From Candidatus Kapaibacterium sp. (GTDB lineage Bacteria; Bacteroidota; Ignavibacteria; Kapaibacteriales; UBA961), in NCBI GenBank assembly GCA_023253875.1, contig JALRFC010000084.1:1-7187 (forward strand): 7,187 nt of DNA. The letters are read 5' to 3'. A model generated the notes under the pieces. The model saw only the letters and a list, made by a program, of their open reading frames with translations, had not been told where the DNA came from and did no database searches. The stretch's first letter is position 1. Every line of letters starts with the position of its first letter. Made by a program: the position numbers and the translations under genes. Of this stretch, positions 6,140 to 7,187 are shown piece after piece.

Positions 6140-7187
6140 ATGTCAACAAGAATTGAAACTGATTCCATGGGCCCGATTGAGGTGCCTTCATCCATGTATT
6201 ATGGCGCTCAAACAGCACGATCGCTGCATCATTTTGCAATTGGAATAGAGAAGATGCCACGTGAATTGATTCGAGCACTTGGAATCTTGAAAAAAGCTGC
6301 GGCTCTAGTGAACTGTGAAGTTGGAATTCTTGCCACTGAAAAAAAAGACCTCATCATACAAGCCGCTGATGAAGTAATTGCCGGAACACTCGATGCACAT
6401 TTTCCACTGTCTATTTGGCAAACAGGAAGTGGTACGCAAACAAACATGAATACAAATGAAGTCATTTCCAATCGTGCTATTGAGATTGCTGGCGGAGAGA
6501 TGGGGTCAAAAAAACCGATACATCCCAATGATGATGTCAATAAATCCCAAAGCTCAAATGATACATTTCCGACTGCAATGCATATTGCTGCCGTCGAACA
6601 AATTGTCCATTTACTCTTACCTGCGGTTCATGCACTAAAGCATACATTTGAATCAAAAGCCCAAGAATTTTCGAACTTTATCAAAAGTGGTAGAACGCAT
6701 CTTATGGATGCAACTCCAATAACATTGGGACAAGAGTTTTCCGGCTATGTGCAACAATTGAACAATGACATTGCACGTATAGAATTCTCATTGGGTGGAT
6801 TATATGAATTGGCATTGGGCGGAACCGCTGTTGGAACAGGACTCAATACACATCCTGAATTCGCGGTTCGTGGCGCAAAGACCATCGCTGAACTGACAGG
6901 ACTTCCATTTATTACTGCGCCGAATAAGTTTGAATCCCTTGCTGCACATGATGCACTTGTATTTGCTCATGGCGCATTGAAAACACTTGCCTGCTCACTG
7001 ATGAAGATTGCCAATGATATTCGTTGGATGGCATCCGGTCCTCGTTGTGGCTTGGGTGAAATTTCCATCCCAGAAAATGAACCCGGAAGTTCAATCATGC
7101 CCGGGAAAGTAAATCCAACACAATCTGAAGCAATGACCATGATTGCAGCTCAAGTGATAGGCAATGATACTACGGTCAATGTTGGAG
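6140..7187 (+). CDS. fumC: Fumarate hydratase class II, 3' end outside window
   Basis: Class II (iron-free, homotetrameric) fumarase, which interconverts fumarate and L-malate in the TCA cycle. 349 codons are present of a family length near 465, so about the last quarter is missing at the window edge. Visible hallmarks are DSMGPIEVP (8-16), the substrate-binding TGSGTQTNMNTNEV (95-108), HPNDDVNKSQSSNDTFPTAM (128-147), the GRTHLMDATP loop with His187 (E. coli His188), and the fumarase/aspartase signature GSSIMPGKVNP (316-326) with the catalytic Ser318 and Lys323. These residues separate it from aspartase and argininosuccinate lyase. The start is uncertain among three in-frame ATGs at 6128, 6134 and 6140. 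ATG 6140 is preferred because GGA lies 7 bases upstream and the N-terminus then matches FumC. It follows the lipoprotein gene closely and is probably in the same transcript. Confidence 0.95.
   Translation, partial: MSTRIETDSMGPIEVPSSMYYGAQTARSLHHFAIGIEKMPRELIRALGILKKAAALVNCEVGILATEKKDLIIQAADEVIAGTLDAHFPLSIWQTGSGTQTNMNTNEVISNRAIEIAGGEMGSKKPIHPNDDVNKSQSSNDTFPTAMHIAAVEQIVHLLLPAVHALKHTFESKAQEFSNFIKSGRTHLMDATPITLGQEFSGYVQQLNNDIARIEFSLGGLYELALGGTAVGTGLNTHPEFAVRGAKTIAELTGLPFITAPNKFESLAAHDALVFAHGALKTLACSLMKIANDIRWMASGPRCGLGEISIPENEPGSSIMPGKVNPTQSEAMTMIAAQVIGNDTTVNVG

Noticed and set aside
6229..6540. Minus-strand open frame of 103 codons inside fumC.
   Set aside because: It is fully within the conserved fumarase coding region, and the translation is low-complexity in the manner of an antisense shadow.

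Overview
The window is an ordinary-looking stretch of bacterial chromosome, AT-leaning and densely coded. It most resembles a member of the Bacteroidota/Chlorobiota (FCB) group. The grounds are two copies of the Bacteroidota-type -7 hexamer TAnnTTTG upstream of genes, weak or absent Shine-Dalgarno sequences, a lone sucD without sucC, and a lipoprotein/exported-protein pair of a type common in that group. The lineage call is inference; no rRNA or other phylogenetic marker is present. No mobile element, CRISPR array, tRNA or rRNA was seen, and no gap without a gene exceeds about 130 bases.

Layout. A divergent HisA-family gene runs leftwards off the window (375 to 1, minus strand). Across a 127-base divergent intergenic region, everything else reads rightwards: a GNAT-family acyltransferase-like protein of about 377 residues (503-1636), and 8 bases later a small DivIC/FtsB-type cell-division protein (1645-1956). 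A 99-base gap follows with a good -7 element, then sucD (2056-2961) and ndk (2996-3424), closed by a strong intrinsic terminator (3443-3483). Only 13 bases after the T-run starts a second cluster: a Nudix hydrolase (3497-4039), an exported protein of unknown function (4051-5064), a lipoprotein of unknown function that overlaps it by 10 bases (5055-6107), and fumC (6140 to the window end, truncated).

How they fit. SucD and FumC are TCA-cycle enzymes (succinyl-CoA to succinate, and fumarate to malate). Ndk can take the nucleoside triphosphate made by succinyl-CoA ligase into the general NTP pool. The remaining genes are housekeeping or envelope genes. The features most worth a second look are the HisA homologue that has lost residues expected to hold phosphate in its N-terminal half, the tandem pair of diverged exported paralogues just upstream of fumC, and the terminator that leaves almost no space for a promoter before the Nudix-to-fumC cluster. 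I did not find a clear new multi-gene defence or mobile system here.
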